From: Saprospiraceae bacterium
GTDB taxonomy: Bacteria; Bacteroidota; Bacteroidia; Chitinophagales; Saprospiraceae
Length of the DNA: 64,000 nt
Direction of reading: 5' to 3'
Assembly: GCA_016718205.1 (NCBI GenBank)
Contig: JADKEB010000031.1
Location: forward strand, 744,001 to 808,000
Below the pieces are notes generated by a model. That model was not told the DNA's origin. It did no database searches and was given only the letters and a program-made list of their open reading frames with translations. Shown here piece by piece: positions 28,829 through 37,924 of the stretch (position 1 is its first letter; every line of letters begins with the position of its first letter). Position numbers and translations under genes: made by a program.

Positions 28829-30281
28829 TTAACAAAATTTGTAAATAGCCTCCAAAATTTTTTCTAATTCTGCCCTTCTTGGGTGTTTACCTTGAGCATC
28901 ATGAGTATTCAAAATGATAGAAAAAGCAATAAATCTACCCGATTCAGTCTCACAATATCCTGTATAAGACAGCACATTATTCATTGAACCTGATTTTGCC
29001 CATATCTTCCCTTTTGCTTCAGAATTAACCAGCAACCGTTTTACCGTTCCACGTTCGCCCACCGAAGGGATGATTTCTTTTACAAGAGCTCTATCTTTAC
29101 TCTTCAAAAATTGTACTAAAAATCTACTCAGAAGGTCAGCACTCACCTGATTTTTTGTGGACAATCCAACTTCCATCATCCAGCGTAAAAGTTGACTCAT
29201 CAAAACCTATAGAAAAAAGCTGTTTCTTTAAAGCTGCAATACCCGCCGAATCAGACCCATCACGGAATTCCTTAAGACCAAGTGTGCGTAAAATACTCTC
29301 AGCATAAAGATTTATACTGGACTCATTGGTGTATTTCACAAGGGTTTTCAGATCTGGCGACCTATAGTTGCTGATCTCTTTGCGGGCATATTTGTATTGA
29401 TCAGGTTGCAATAGTGTAAATACTGTGTCACTTCCCATGTTGTTTTTCTCCAGTTCCTTCTTGAGGCTGAAAGTAAAAAAGTGGGTCGGATCAGGCATAG
29501 AACCTCGGATTTTATACAAGGATTTTCCTTTAGGCAAAGTACCCGTGACCTTTTTTATATTGGTATAAGGGCCACCAAAGATAAACGCATTATCGCCTGT
29601 ATATGCTTTACCTATTCTGACATCATTTTCAAAAGCCAGGTCAGGAATGTGGGGTTCATAATATGCAATTTTTGTTAAAGTACCGACAGGGCCGTCACAT
29701 TCATACCATAAGTTATAGGAGTTTTCATGAATATTCAATGCCCATGCCCCTGCTGCGTAATAATTGCCCAAATCAGACCAATGCCATGAAGATGAAACGG
29801 GTTGGCAACCAAAAGATGAAGCATCTGCGATAATTTTGCCTTCTATACATAAGATGCCTTTTTTTTTGATATCCTGAACTATTTTGGAAAGCAATAATGA
29901 TGTGGACAATACTCCGGGTATTCTATCAGATCCCAAAGATGGATCACCAGAACCTTCAATATATACATTCCCTTCCAATATCCCGTTGTCATGCAAAATG
30001 CCATCATAGGAAACCCTCGTTTCATATCGAAAATCATTTCCCAGAATATCTAATGATGACAGTGTTGTGATCAATTTTAACGAAGATGCAGGAATCATCA
30101 TCATATCCTTATGCACATCAGCAAGAATTTCACCTGAATCAGCATCCCTTACTGAAATCCCCAACTGAACATCATCATATATAGAATTATTTAGGATTGA
30201 ATCTATCTTAAACTGCAAATTATTTTGCGCAAGTCCATAATGGCTCAAAATCAAATAGCTTAAAAGTAAACAAGTCCTCAT
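28829..30281 (-). pseudogene. dacB: D-Ala-D-Ala carboxypeptidase/endopeptidase (PBP4) with a one-base frameshift
   Basis: The N-terminal frame starts at ATG 30281 with a signal peptide (CLLLSYLILSHYGLAQ) and contains the SxxK motif in IPASSLKLITTL. The C-terminal frame contains KSG in IWAKSGSMNNV. They are separated by one extra base at 29168/29169. Without it the text reads LDDGSGLSTKNQ, the SxN motif of the PBP4 family; with it the frame ends after KKSGEC at 29136. The joined gene would encode about 484 residues, the usual size. PBP4-type enzymes trim or cleave peptidoglycan peptides in the periplasm. The change falls exactly at an active-site motif; as a single base in an AA run it could be a sequencing error. 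If real, the enzyme is dead. Confidence 0.85.
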
Positions 30282-30481
30282 TTTTCCTATAAGTTTCACT
30301 ATGATCGATTCTTATTTTGTAACTATTTTTTATATGCTTTCAAATCACAAAAATCAGTTAATGTTTCGTCAGATGAAGCTTCTTTTTGAGTTAATAGCAG
30401 CGCTATTGACGAAAAAAGAGCTGAGATATCACGGAAAATTAGCATTTTTTTATTGAAATTGATCATTCCTAAATAGTTAAC

Positions 30482-33424
30482 TTATTTTATAATAATTTCA
30501 TCAGAAAATAACCATGCAGGCGCTCCAAGCCCTTTATGTCCGGGTGGGCAATGACCAATATTATGCCCAATTACTTTGACATACCTCGCGCTAACCTTTG
30601 TTTCTGGTAATTCAAACATTTGAAGCATAACCCCTTCTTTGTAAGGAGAAATAACATTGACAACTTCCCCAATTTTTGTATAATTTGAACCATCATCGGA
30701 AGCAAAAAACTCAATTTTGGCAGGATAAAATACCCAGGCATTGTTGTCCTGTATAAAACCGACACCAAATTCAGATACTTCCTTTTTTGACCTGAGGTCT
30801 ATGATTGCTTCAAGATTATTTTTTTCAAAACCTAACCATCCATTGATCCTAAAATCTGGTGCACAACGTATACCATCAATGAGATTTGTAGCTCCACCTG
30901 AAGAATACTGATTTTGTGGCACAAACTTTAGTGAAATATCTTTGTCATCAGGCATTTTTACAAACTCAGATGTAATCACATTGCTTTTCAATCCATCTGC
31001 CAAAGCATAATAGTCAATGGTGCAGGTAGCATTGATTTCAAACGGTGTGGTGTACTGAACATATTCGCCAAAAGTCTTCCCCTCTCCTACTCTATAAAAT
31101 ACTTTTGCATTCGGCTGGGCAATAAGTTCAATACTTTTTGATCCTCTGAATGATTTGGATGCTTCTTTGACAGAAGGAGATGGTACTATAAGGTGTTCGG
31201 CAATACTGGTAACAGGTTCATTTCCCTGACCATTACCCCAGTTTTTATTAGGTGTGGAAGATAAGGAAAAAGACAAGTTCCCTCCATTCATTATCTGTTG
31301 ATGTTTGATGTATGACTTATCATATCGTTTTCCATTCATCATTGCAGAACTGATATAATAATTTTGATCTGAAATATTTTTAGCGTTGATGATGAATTTT
31401 TTCCCATTCTCAAGATTGATTGTGACTTTTTCAAACCATGGCGTTCCAATAACGTAGTCATCAGTCCCGGGAGTCACAGGATAAAAACCCATCGCACTCA
31501 TAATCAGCCACGCAGACATCTGTCCACAATCTTCATTTCCCGACAGACCATCTGGTTTTATTGTGTACATTTCTTTCATGATCTGATGAACTCTTTGTTG
31601 AGTTTTCCATGATTGCCCCACAAAAGGATACAAATAAGCCATATGATGACTCGGTTCATTTCCGTGAGCATACTGTCCTATCAGGCCCGTAATGTCGCTT
31701 TGATGCCGACCTGAAATGGCTGAATTTACCGAAAACAATTCATCCAGTTTTTTTGCCACATTCTGTTTTCCTCCATGTAGTTGTATAAACCCTGTGATGT
31801 CCTGAACTGCCGAAAAACTGTACTGCCATGAATTGGCCTCAGTATAATTGAAGTTCACTTCAAAAGGATCAAAAGGATTGAACCAACCACCATTTGATCT
31901 GGCACGCATAAAACCGGAAGAAAAATCAAATAGATTTTTGTAATTCTGTCCTCTCTTTATAAAATACTCATAATCATCCATTTTGCCCAACGATTTGGCA
32001 AACATTGCAATAGCCCAATCATCGTAAGCATATTCCAGAGTTTTGGAAGCACTTTCCACTTCATCTTCAAGTGATACAAAACCTTTTTTATCAAGTGCTG
32101 CCAATCCTGTATGATCTGGTCTTATGGCACTTTTTTTCATGGCTTCCAATGCCTTTTGTGTATCAAATCCCTTGATTCCCTTTACATATCCATCAACCAT
32201 CGGGGGAATGGCATGATACCCAATCATACAATTGGTTTCATTTCCATGCAGTTCCCATACCGGCAAATGGCCACCTTGTTCATATTGCACCAAAAATGTT
32301 TGTATATAATCGAGATACCTTTTCCTATCGATAATGGACATCAAGGGAAACCAGGTACGGTAAACATCCCACAATGAGAAGATAGTGTAATTATCAAATC
32401 CTTTGGCCTGATGAATTTCCAAGTCCCTGCCTCTGTATTTCCCATCAACATCCATAAAAATATTAGGATTGATCATGGCATGATATAGTGCAGTATAAAA
32501 TATGACTTTTTTATCTTCAGAGCCTCCATCCACCTGAATTCGTGAAAGTTCTTTATGCCAAGCCTTATCCGCATCCATTTTCACTCTTTCAAAATCCCAA
32601 TGCGGTAATTCATTTTTTAGATTTAGTGAGGCACCTTCAATACTGACGGCAGAAATGCCCACTTTTACCAAAATTTTTTCATTATCAGATGTTGTAAAAT
32701 TAAATTCTGCTTTGATGTTTTTTTCATTTTCCCTGTGAGCAATATCGGGTACTTCCTGATCATTTACTGCTATCTTATAGCTGGAAAATGGTTTTGAAAA
32801 TTCCGCAACAAAATATATATACTGATCTTGTGCCCATGACCTTGACCTCCGCAATCCTTCTATTCTGGTATTGCTTACTACCTTAATGCTTGATTCGAGT
32901 ACTTCATCTCTGTGTTGCAGATCAAAAAGTATCTTTGCTTTGTCACTTTTTGGAAAAGAGTATCTATGTAATCCTACCCTCTTGGTGGCAGTCAATTCCG
33001 CTTTGATGTTGTAGTCCTGTAGCGTAACTGAATAATACCCCGGACTGGATTTTTCACCACTATGTGAAAATGATGAACCATACCCGGGTTTTGACTTGAA
33101 CCCATTGTTCCACACTGTTTCACCTGTGCCGGGCATCACCAGAATATCACAAAGATCCGGCACACCTGTTCCATTAAGGTGCGTGTGCGAAAAGCCATAT
33201 ATATAGTTATCGTCATAATGGTATCCTCCGCAACCATCCCATCCTTCAATTCGGGTATCAGGACTCAGCTGTACCATACCATAAGGTACAGTTGCTCCCG
33301 GGTAAGTATGCCCATGACCACCAGTACCTATAAAGGTATTTACATATTGTGCGGGTTTTTTCTGCCCATAACAGTTCCCAAAATATAACAAAATGATTGC
33401 AAGCAATGCGGATCTTAATATCAT
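30482..33424 (-). CDS. GH92 family alpha-mannosidase with C-terminal discoidin-like domain
   Basis: The 980-residue protein starts at ATG 33424 (an upstream ATG at 33496 would add 24 residues before a clear signal peptide, LLAIILLYFGNCYGQ). GH92 signatures are visible: VNTFIGTGGHGHTYPGA at the mature N-terminus, FSHTHLNGTGVPD, YTIFSLWDVYRTWFPL near 380, and GNEDCGQMSAWLIMSAMGFYP near 640. GH92 enzymes are calcium-dependent inverting exo-mannosidases, mostly alpha-1,2, that trim N-glycans or yeast mannan. The C-terminal 130 residues resemble an F5/8 type C (discoidin) carbohydrate-binding module. The protein is exported, probably periplasmic. No SusC/SusD pair is adjacent. Confidence 0.92.
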   Translation of the reverse strand: MILRSALLAIILLYFGNCYGQKKPAQYVNTFIGTGGHGHTYPGATVPYGMVQLSPDTRIEGWDGCGGYHYDDNYIYGFSHTHLNGTGVPDLCDILVMPGTGETVWNNGFKSKPGYGSSFSHSGEKSSPGYYSVTLQDYNIKAELTATKRVGLHRYSFPKSDKAKILFDLQHRDEVLESSIKVVSNTRIEGLRRSRSWAQDQYIYFVAEFSKPFSSYKIAVNDQEVPDIAHRENEKNIKAEFNFTTSDNEKILVKVGISAVSIEGASLNLKNELPHWDFERVKMDADKAWHKELSRIQVDGGSEDKKVIFYTALYHAMINPNIFMDVDGKYRGRDLEIHQAKGFDNYTIFSLWDVYRTWFPLMSIIDRKRYLDYIQTFLVQYEQGGHLPVWELHGNETNCMIGYHAIPPMVDGYVKGIKGFDTQKALEAMKKSAIRPDHTGLAALDKKGFVSLEDEVESASKTLEYAYDDWAIAMFAKSLGKMDDYEYFIKRGQNYKNLFDFSSGFMRARSNGGWFNPFDPFEVNFNYTEANSWQYSFSAVQDITGFIQLHGGKQNVAKKLDELFSVNSAISGRHQSDITGLIGQYAHGNEPSHHMAYLYPFVGQSWKTQQRVHQIMKEMYTIKPDGLSGNEDCGQMSAWLIMSAMGFYPVTPGTDDYVIGTPWFEKVTINLENGKKFIINAKNISDQNYYISSAMMNGKRYDKSYIKHQQIMNGGNLSFSLSSTPNKNWGNGQGNEPVTSIAEHLIVPSPSVKEASKSFRGSKSIELIAQPNAKVFYRVGEGKTFGEYVQYTTPFEINATCTIDYYALADGLKSNVITSEFVKMPDDKDISLKFVPQNQYSSGGATNLIDGIRCAPDFRINGWLGFEKNNLEAIIDLRSKKEVSEFGVGFIQDNNAWVFYPAKIEFFASDDGSNYTKIGEVVNVISPYKEGVMLQMFELPETKVSARYVKVIGHNIGHCPPGHKGLGAPAWLFSDEIIIK

Positions 33425-33759
33425 ATGCTTTGTGGTTTGAAGGGTAAATATAGACATTTGATTCAAAACAATCAGATAATTTTTAAGACAATGCATATCA
33501 AAGAGTACTTTGTATTTTTTACGTGATAGTTCGATTAAAAAAAATTAGTGATCCCAAAATGCTCCTCAGAGAGCATCAGCTTCATAGTTTAGTGAAAGAA
33601 AACAAACTTTATTTTATTGGGATGACTACTTAATGCATACTTTGAAAAGAATCATATTGTATTGATTACTTTTCTGATAAAAAGTAACTTTAATCACCTA
33701 TTTACATAAAGTATCAGCATATCTTTGCCAGAATTACAAAAAATGATTCCATAAAAAAA
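33425..33759. other. Divergent intergenic region between the GH92 and PhoD-like genes
   Basis: AT-rich spacer with a small hairpin at 33559-33576 (ATGCTC/GAGCAT). No gene. It should hold promoters for both flanking genes. Confidence 0.4.
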
Positions 33760-33777
33760 GCAATATGTTATACACAC
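33760..33777 (+). promoter_or_regulatory. Shared 18-bp upstream motif, copy 3
   Basis: GCAATATGTTATACACAC, 45 nt upstream of the PhoD-like start and 23 nt before a -7-like box TACTTTTG (33801-33808). It matches the copy at 24117 in 17 of 18 positions and the one at 23957 in 17 of 18. Confidence 0.55.
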
Positions 33778-33822
33778 TTCTGATTAAAGAATATTTGTAT
33801 TACTTTTGTTAAAAAATATAGC

Positions 33823-34875
33823 ATGACTAATATCAAATCAATCTTAGTGCTACTTGTTTCGGTCTTTGGATTTTTCAGCAATTCGGCAAGCCAAAGCACT
33901 AAAAAGACGACTATCACATTCGGCTCTTGTGCTCAGGAATACAAAGCCCAACCTATACTAGGACATATCGCAGATGTCAAGCCGGATTATTTCATTTACC
34001 TTGGAGATAATATATACGGAGATACCTATGATATGAATGAACTTAAGGCAAAATATAAAAAACTCTCTGACAAACCTGAATTTCAAGCTTTAAAAAAGTC
34101 TACCAAAATTCTGGCAACATGGGATGATCACGATTACGGCTGGAATGATATAGGCAGGCATTATTCAAAAAAAATAGAGTCAAAGGACATTTTCCTCGAC
34201 TTTTTTGATGAACCTGCTTCCTCAGAAAGACGGAAAAGACCGGGCATCTACACTTCCTATATGCAGGATGTAGCAGGAAAAAATCTTCAGATCATTCTTC
34301 TGGATACAAGAACCTTCAGAGATAACCTTCGGACTTATAGAGGAGAGCTTCATGCTAACCCAAAATATTTTTATCCATTAGATTATTATCCGCATGCACA
34401 TTCGGACTCCACTTTGTTGGGTGAAGCCCAATGGAAATGGCTTGAGACAGAACTAAGGAAGCCGGCTGATGTAAGAATCATCGGATCCAGCACACAATTC
34501 TCTATCGAATTTAATGGTTATGAAGCTTGGGCCAACATGCCATCAGAACAGCAAAAAATGATTGATCTGATCAAAAAAACTAAAGCAAATGGCGTAGTTT
34601 TTATTTCCGGCGATGTACACTATGCGGAAATATCAAAATTAGAAAAAGAAGGCTGCTACCCTATTTATGATTTTACTTCAAGCGGAATCTCATCAACATG
34701 GCATTTTGCTACTCCCAATATTAACAGAATTGAAGGCCCTGTCATGGAAAATCACTATGGAAAGATTACTATCGACTGGAATTTAAAAGATGTAGAATTG
34801 AAAATGGAACTGATCGATGTCAATAAAAACCAAAGATTTGAATATACTATCCCTGTTTCTCAATTAAAATTTTAA
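33823..34875 (+). CDS. PhoD-like metallophosphatase, exported
   Basis: The 350-residue protein has a signal peptide (SILVLLVSVFGFFSNSASQ) and a PhoD/alkaline phosphatase D type metallophosphoesterase domain: FGSCAQEYKAQPIL, IYLGDNIYGDTYD (metal-binding Asp), TWDDHDYGWND, and the terminal FISGDVHYAEISK metal ligands. It lacks the N-terminal Ig-like domain of Bacillus PhoD. Such enzymes hydrolyse phosphodiesters or monoesters such as teichoic acid, phospholipid or nucleotide esters, in the periplasm or outside. The gene converges with the assembly-factor end of the respiratory cluster with 6 bp between the stops, leaving no room for a separate terminator. Confidence 0.88.
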   Translation: MTNIKSILVLLVSVFGFFSNSASQSTKKTTITFGSCAQEYKAQPILGHIADVKPDYFIYLGDNIYGDTYDMNELKAKYKKLSDKPEFQALKKSTKILATWDDHDYGWNDIGRHYSKKIESKDIFLDFFDEPASSERRKRPGIYTSYMQDVAGKNLQIILLDTRTFRDNLRTYRGELHANPKYFYPLDYYPHAHSDSTLLGEAQWKWLETELRKPADVRIIGSSTQFSIEFNGYEAWANMPSEQQKMIDLIKKTKANGVVFISGDVHYAEISKLEKEGCYPIYDFTSSGISSTWHFATPNINRIEGPVMENHYGKITIDWNLKDVELKMELIDVNKNQRFEYTIPVSQLKF

Positions 34876-34881
34876 TGAATT

Positions 34882-35133
34882 TTAAGGTGTATCAGGTTCT
34901 TTATCATAGTTTTTTCTGTTCTTATACCATAAATATCCCAAAGTCCCTACGATAAGGTATGGCATGGCAAACATATAAAGTATACCGTTATTGAGTCCTT
35001 TACCTTGAGTTCCCCCATCCCGCAAATTAGATTCGGCTGATAATTTACACATAGGACATTGCGCTAACAAATCGATATTTAAAAAAGCAATGACTAAAAC
35101 GACCAGAACAAAAATCATCCATTTATTTCTCAT
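34882..35133 (-). CDS. Small membrane protein with periplasmic CPMC motif
   Basis: The 83-residue protein starts at ATG 35133, overlapping the stop of the DUF420 gene by four bases (ATGA). It has a signal-like hydrophobic N-terminus (FVLVVLVIAFLNIDLLAQ), then CPMC followed by KLSAESNLRDGG, then a second transmembrane helix and a short basic tail. The CxxC would face the periplasm and could bind copper or exchange disulfides. Translational coupling to an oxidase-assembly gene at the end of the cytochrome oxidase cluster suggests a role in CuA or cytochrome maturation. That is inference; I know no named family. Confidence 0.7.
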   Translation of the reverse strand: MRNKWMIFVLVVLVIAFLNIDLLAQCPMCKLSAESNLRDGGTQGKGLNNGILYMFAMPYLIVGTLGYLWYKNRKNYDKEPDTP

Positions 35134-35675
35134 AAATAACAAGGTTTTAATAGAAAGTAACAAAGTGGTCCCGTGATGGCTACATACAGCCAAATAGGAT
35201 ACACCCATCTCGCTAATTTTCTGTGACCTTCCACCTGAAAAGTCAATCCCTTTACAAAAGTAAATAAAATAAATGGAAGCGAAACACCAGCAAGTACAAT
35301 ATGTGTGATCAGAAAAAAGTAATATACATATTTTATTAAGCCTTCTTTGCAAAATGTGGTTTCAATAGTGGTAAAATGATATAATACATAACACACTAAA
35401 AATAACGCAGAAAGTGATACAGCTGCATAAATGGACTTTTTATGATTTACAACATCTTTTTTTTTGATAAAATATAAAGCCGCAAGGAGACACAAAGCAA
35501 CTAAGCTATTAAGGGTAGCACTTACCGGCGGCAAAAAGCTAAAATCAATACCTACGTCAAACTTTACCCTACGCATCAGCCCAACAGTAATCAAAACTAC
35601 AATAGTTAAGACAACGCTGATTTTGTTTAATCTTTTCGCTAAGTTTATATCAGGTTTAGGATATCTTTGTTCCAT
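35130..35675 (-). CDS. DUF420 family membrane protein (CtaM/YozB-like)
   Basis: The 181-residue protein has five predicted transmembrane helices, with conserved histidines in YHFTT, THIVLAG and EGHRKLARWVYPIWLY. This is the DUF420 pattern. The Gram-positive relatives YozB/CtaM are needed for a functional haem A-type oxidase. It is encoded 5 bp after the Sco-like gene and overlaps the next small gene, so it forms part of an assembly operon at the 3' end of the oxidase cluster. Confidence 0.85.
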   Translation of the reverse strand: MEQRYPKPDINLAKRLNKISVVLTIVVLITVGLMRRVKFDVGIDFSFLPPVSATLNSLVALCLLAALYFIKKKDVVNHKKSIYAAVSLSALFLVCYVLYHFTTIETTFCKEGLIKYVYYFFLITHIVLAGVSLPFILFTFVKGLTFQVEGHRKLARWVYPIWLYVAITGPLCYFLLKPCYL

Positions 35676-35680
35676 AAAAT

Positions 35681-36166
35681 TTATTTTTTCATCTCGATAT
35701 CAGACTCTTTCTGACGTGGTAAGACAATGGAAATATGTTCTACCAGTTTTTTGACAGACTCTTTGTCACTTCCATAGACATTTTTTACACGCATTGCAGT
35801 ATCGATCAATATAAGCTGTGAATTCTGATATTTATTGAAGAAAACAGCCATATAATCTTTGGGCATGACATTCAATCCAGCTAAACTATCTACCGACATC
35901 AACTGAAAATTGACAACTTTTTGAAACTGCTCATTCAAGCCAGTGATAAGTTCAGGCTTGTCTGCAAAACCTGATTTTGAGAACACTGTAGTCTTTCCTC
36001 TGAATAATAATGCAGTATCTAAAGCATGTGGAATACTATCTTTAGTTACAACTTCGGACAAAAGTGTTCTTCGGTAATCAAATCCTTTCTTTAAGTAATA
36101 CCAGCTAATAAACGGTACGACTACAATAAAAAAACCTAAGGTAATCCAGGAAATAAGTCTTCCCAT
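35681..36166 (-). CDS. Cysteine-less Sco-like membrane-anchored protein
   Basis: From ATG 36166 the protein has 161 residues: a signal anchor (LISWITLGFFIVVVPFISWYYL) and a periplasmic domain. Its end (QLILIDTAMRVKNVYGSDKESVKKLVEHI) resembles the last strand and helix of Sco/thioredoxin-fold proteins. No cysteine occurs anywhere, so the Sco CxxxC copper site is missing. Its position directly upstream of DUF420 and downstream of oxidase genes fits an oxidase-assembly or redox-sensing relative that has lost metal binding. A TTG seven codons upstream is a weaker start. Confidence 0.6.
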   Translation of the reverse strand: MGRLISWITLGFFIVVVPFISWYYLKKGFDYRRTLLSEVVTKDSIPHALDTALLFRGKTTVFSKSGFADKPELITGLNEQFQKVVNFQLMSVDSLAGLNVMPKDYMAVFFNKYQNSQLILIDTAMRVKNVYGSDKESVKKLVEHISIVLPRQKESDIEMKK

Positions 36167-36187
36167 TTTAAAGTTTTTAGTCAACAA

Positions 36188-36486
36188 AACATTTTAAAGA
36201 AAGTTCGTTTTAGTAAACATTATGTTTGATCAGATATGAATATTTTATGTTGATTGTCTTGGAACTATTTTGTTCATCAAATAAAAATTACATAATGGGT
36301 ATTCCAAATTTATCTTTCTTACTTTTAATGAATAACTGTTGGAAAACAAATGAAATAGTTAGACAAATTATTCAACTCAAATGATATACCAGATAAATAG
36401 TAGCGCAGAAATAAAATTAAACTATTCTTTTTTTTGACAGGTCAATCAAAGTTGTTTTTTGATACTCATTGCTTCCGAAAAAATAT
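36188..36486. other. Spacer between subunit IV gene and the Sco-like gene
   Basis: About 300 bp of AT-rich sequence without a gene. It probably carries the promoter for the Sco-like/DUF420/CPMC operon, since a repeat element separates it from the oxidase genes. Confidence 0.4.
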
Positions 36487-36631
36487 GGGTGTATCCTAAA
36501 ATTGCACTTCAATAAAAATTCCTTTTGTTTTACGGTATCCCTAAAGGGTGACAAAAAGAGTTGTTTTACCCCATCCCTAAAAGGTGACAAAAAGAGTTTT
36601 ATAACAATTGAATGAAAAAATGGGATACACC
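36487..36631. repeat. Miniature inverted-repeat element, GTATCCC family, copy 2
   Basis: The ends GGGTGTATCC and GGGATACACC are inverted. The interior holds two near-identical GGTGACAAAAAGAGTT direct repeats. Reversed, it matches 25235-25367. It lies 9 bp past the stop of the subunit IV gene and splits the respiratory gene cluster. Confidence 0.65.
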
Positions 36632-36639
36632 TAAAAATA

Positions 36640-37014
36640 TTAATTCTTCGTGTCAGCCGGAAGTTCTGTTTTTACTTTATTGACAGTATTTATTCTGGAA
36701 TTATTCCAGTAATTTCCTTCATACAAAAAGGCGATCACAGCCCAGACTAAAAGTAAAGTAGGAAGCAAAACGGTTTTCACCAAACCCGGTACCTCATATT
36801 TCATATGCATGAATTCATAAATAATGAGATATGCTTTTATTATACTCATAGCTATCATTAAAATGGCCATAATATACCACGGAAAATGAACCCCATTAAT
36901 AATATATCCCTTTCCAAGCAATGCCATGAAAACCTCAAATACAGTTATTGCCGCAAGTATCAATATCGTTTTCGTCGCAATACTTTTAGAAGCTTCATAA
37001 GATAAATGTCCCAT
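36640..37014 (-). CDS. Cytochrome c oxidase subunit IV (CoxD/CtaF-like)
   Basis: The 124-residue protein has three transmembrane helices (ILILAAITVFEVFMALLG, WYIMAILMIAMSIIKAYLI, VLLPTLLLVWAVIAFLYEG), with the KAYLIIYEFMHMKYE loop that is typical of prokaryotic oxidase subunit IV. It stabilises the oxidase core in the inner membrane. It is the last structural oxidase gene in the run, 33 bp after subunit III. Confidence 0.85.
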   Translation of the reverse strand: MGHLSYEASKSIATKTILILAAITVFEVFMALLGKGYIINGVHFPWYIMAILMIAMSIIKAYLIIYEFMHMKYEVPGLVKTVLLPTLLLVWAVIAFLYEGNYWNNSRINTVNKVKTELPADTKN

Positions 37015-37047
37015 CGATCTCGTTTTTTAATAAATTAATACAATAGA

Positions 37048-37908
37048 TTAAAGAAGATAAAAGCATAAAAATACAAATACCCATACCAAATCCACAAAGT
37101 GCCAGTATAGTCCGATCTTCTCCACCATTTCGTAGCCATTTTTGCGCTTAATATACAAACCCGTAGCTGCATTCAGACAAATAATCAAAAGAAACGCAAC
37201 ACCTGACAATACGTGAAACCCATGGAATCCTGTAATGAAGAAAAATAAAGCTCCAAAGGCTTTGGGACCCATTTGCTGTTCCTTCACAACACCGGCATCA
37301 GGGCCTTCTGTAACTTTATACTTCAATGGAGCAAACTTTCCATCATGCTGATGTATCAGATAGGATTGACCAGCCTTAAAAGGATCACCTTCTTTGATAT
37401 CATGACCATCACCCATCATATAGACACCTGTTTCTGTATGTGTACCAAAGGGGTTTTGTTTGATAGTCATGTGTTCTGCACCCATCAATGTGGTCCATTC
37501 CCATGCCTGACAACCTAAGAATGCAAGTCCACCTACTATGGTCCACAACATCCACTTTACAACACCGCTTTTATTTTCACGATGACCTTCCTGTACTGCC
37601 CTTACCATTGTAAATGAACTGGCAAGTAGTATAAACGTCATAACAGTAACAAACAAAAGTGGTTTGTGATGAAATCCACCTGGAAAAGTACTGAAAACAA
37701 AATCAGGAACCGGCCATGTAGGTACGCTGAATCTCAGTGCACCGTACGCAATCAGGAAACCTGAAAACGTAAAGGCATCTGATAGTAAGAAATACCACAT
37801 CATGAGTTTACCATAAGACGCTTTGAACGGCTCGCTTCCTCCTTTCCAAGAGCCTCCCTCAGTGGTATGTGTATGATCATGTTCGTGTGCTATTGATACT
37901 GAAGCCAT
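37048..37908 (-). CDS. coxC: Haem-copper oxidase subunit III, long form with a periplasmic or cytoplasmic insert
   Basis: The 286-residue protein has a His-rich N-terminus (HEHDHTHTT) and the subunit III helices MMWYFLLSDAFTFSGFLIAYG, GFHGFHVLSG and LYWHFVDLVWVFVF. Between two helices, residues about 143-212 form a polar insert rich in His, Gly and Asp (MMGDGHDIKEGDPF, YLIHQHDGKFAP) that ordinary subunit III lacks. Subunit III supports proton uptake and stability of subunit I. A second, short subunit III gene lies directly upstream (16 bp), so the oxidase may have two homologous subunits or a split seven-helix bundle. Confidence 0.87.
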   Translation of the reverse strand: MASVSIAHEHDHTHTTEGGSWKGGSEPFKASYGKLMMWYFLLSDAFTFSGFLIAYGALRFSVPTWPVPDFVFSTFPGGFHHKPLLFVTVMTFILLASSFTMVRAVQEGHRENKSGVVKWMLWTIVGGLAFLGCQAWEWTTLMGAEHMTIKQNPFGTHTETGVYMMGDGHDIKEGDPFKAGQSYLIHQHDGKFAPLKYKVTEGPDAGVVKEQQMGPKAFGALFFFITGFHGFHVLSGVAFLLIICLNAATGLYIKRKNGYEMVEKIGLYWHFVDLVWVFVFLCFYLL

Positions 37909-37924
37909 TATATTATTTGTGTTT

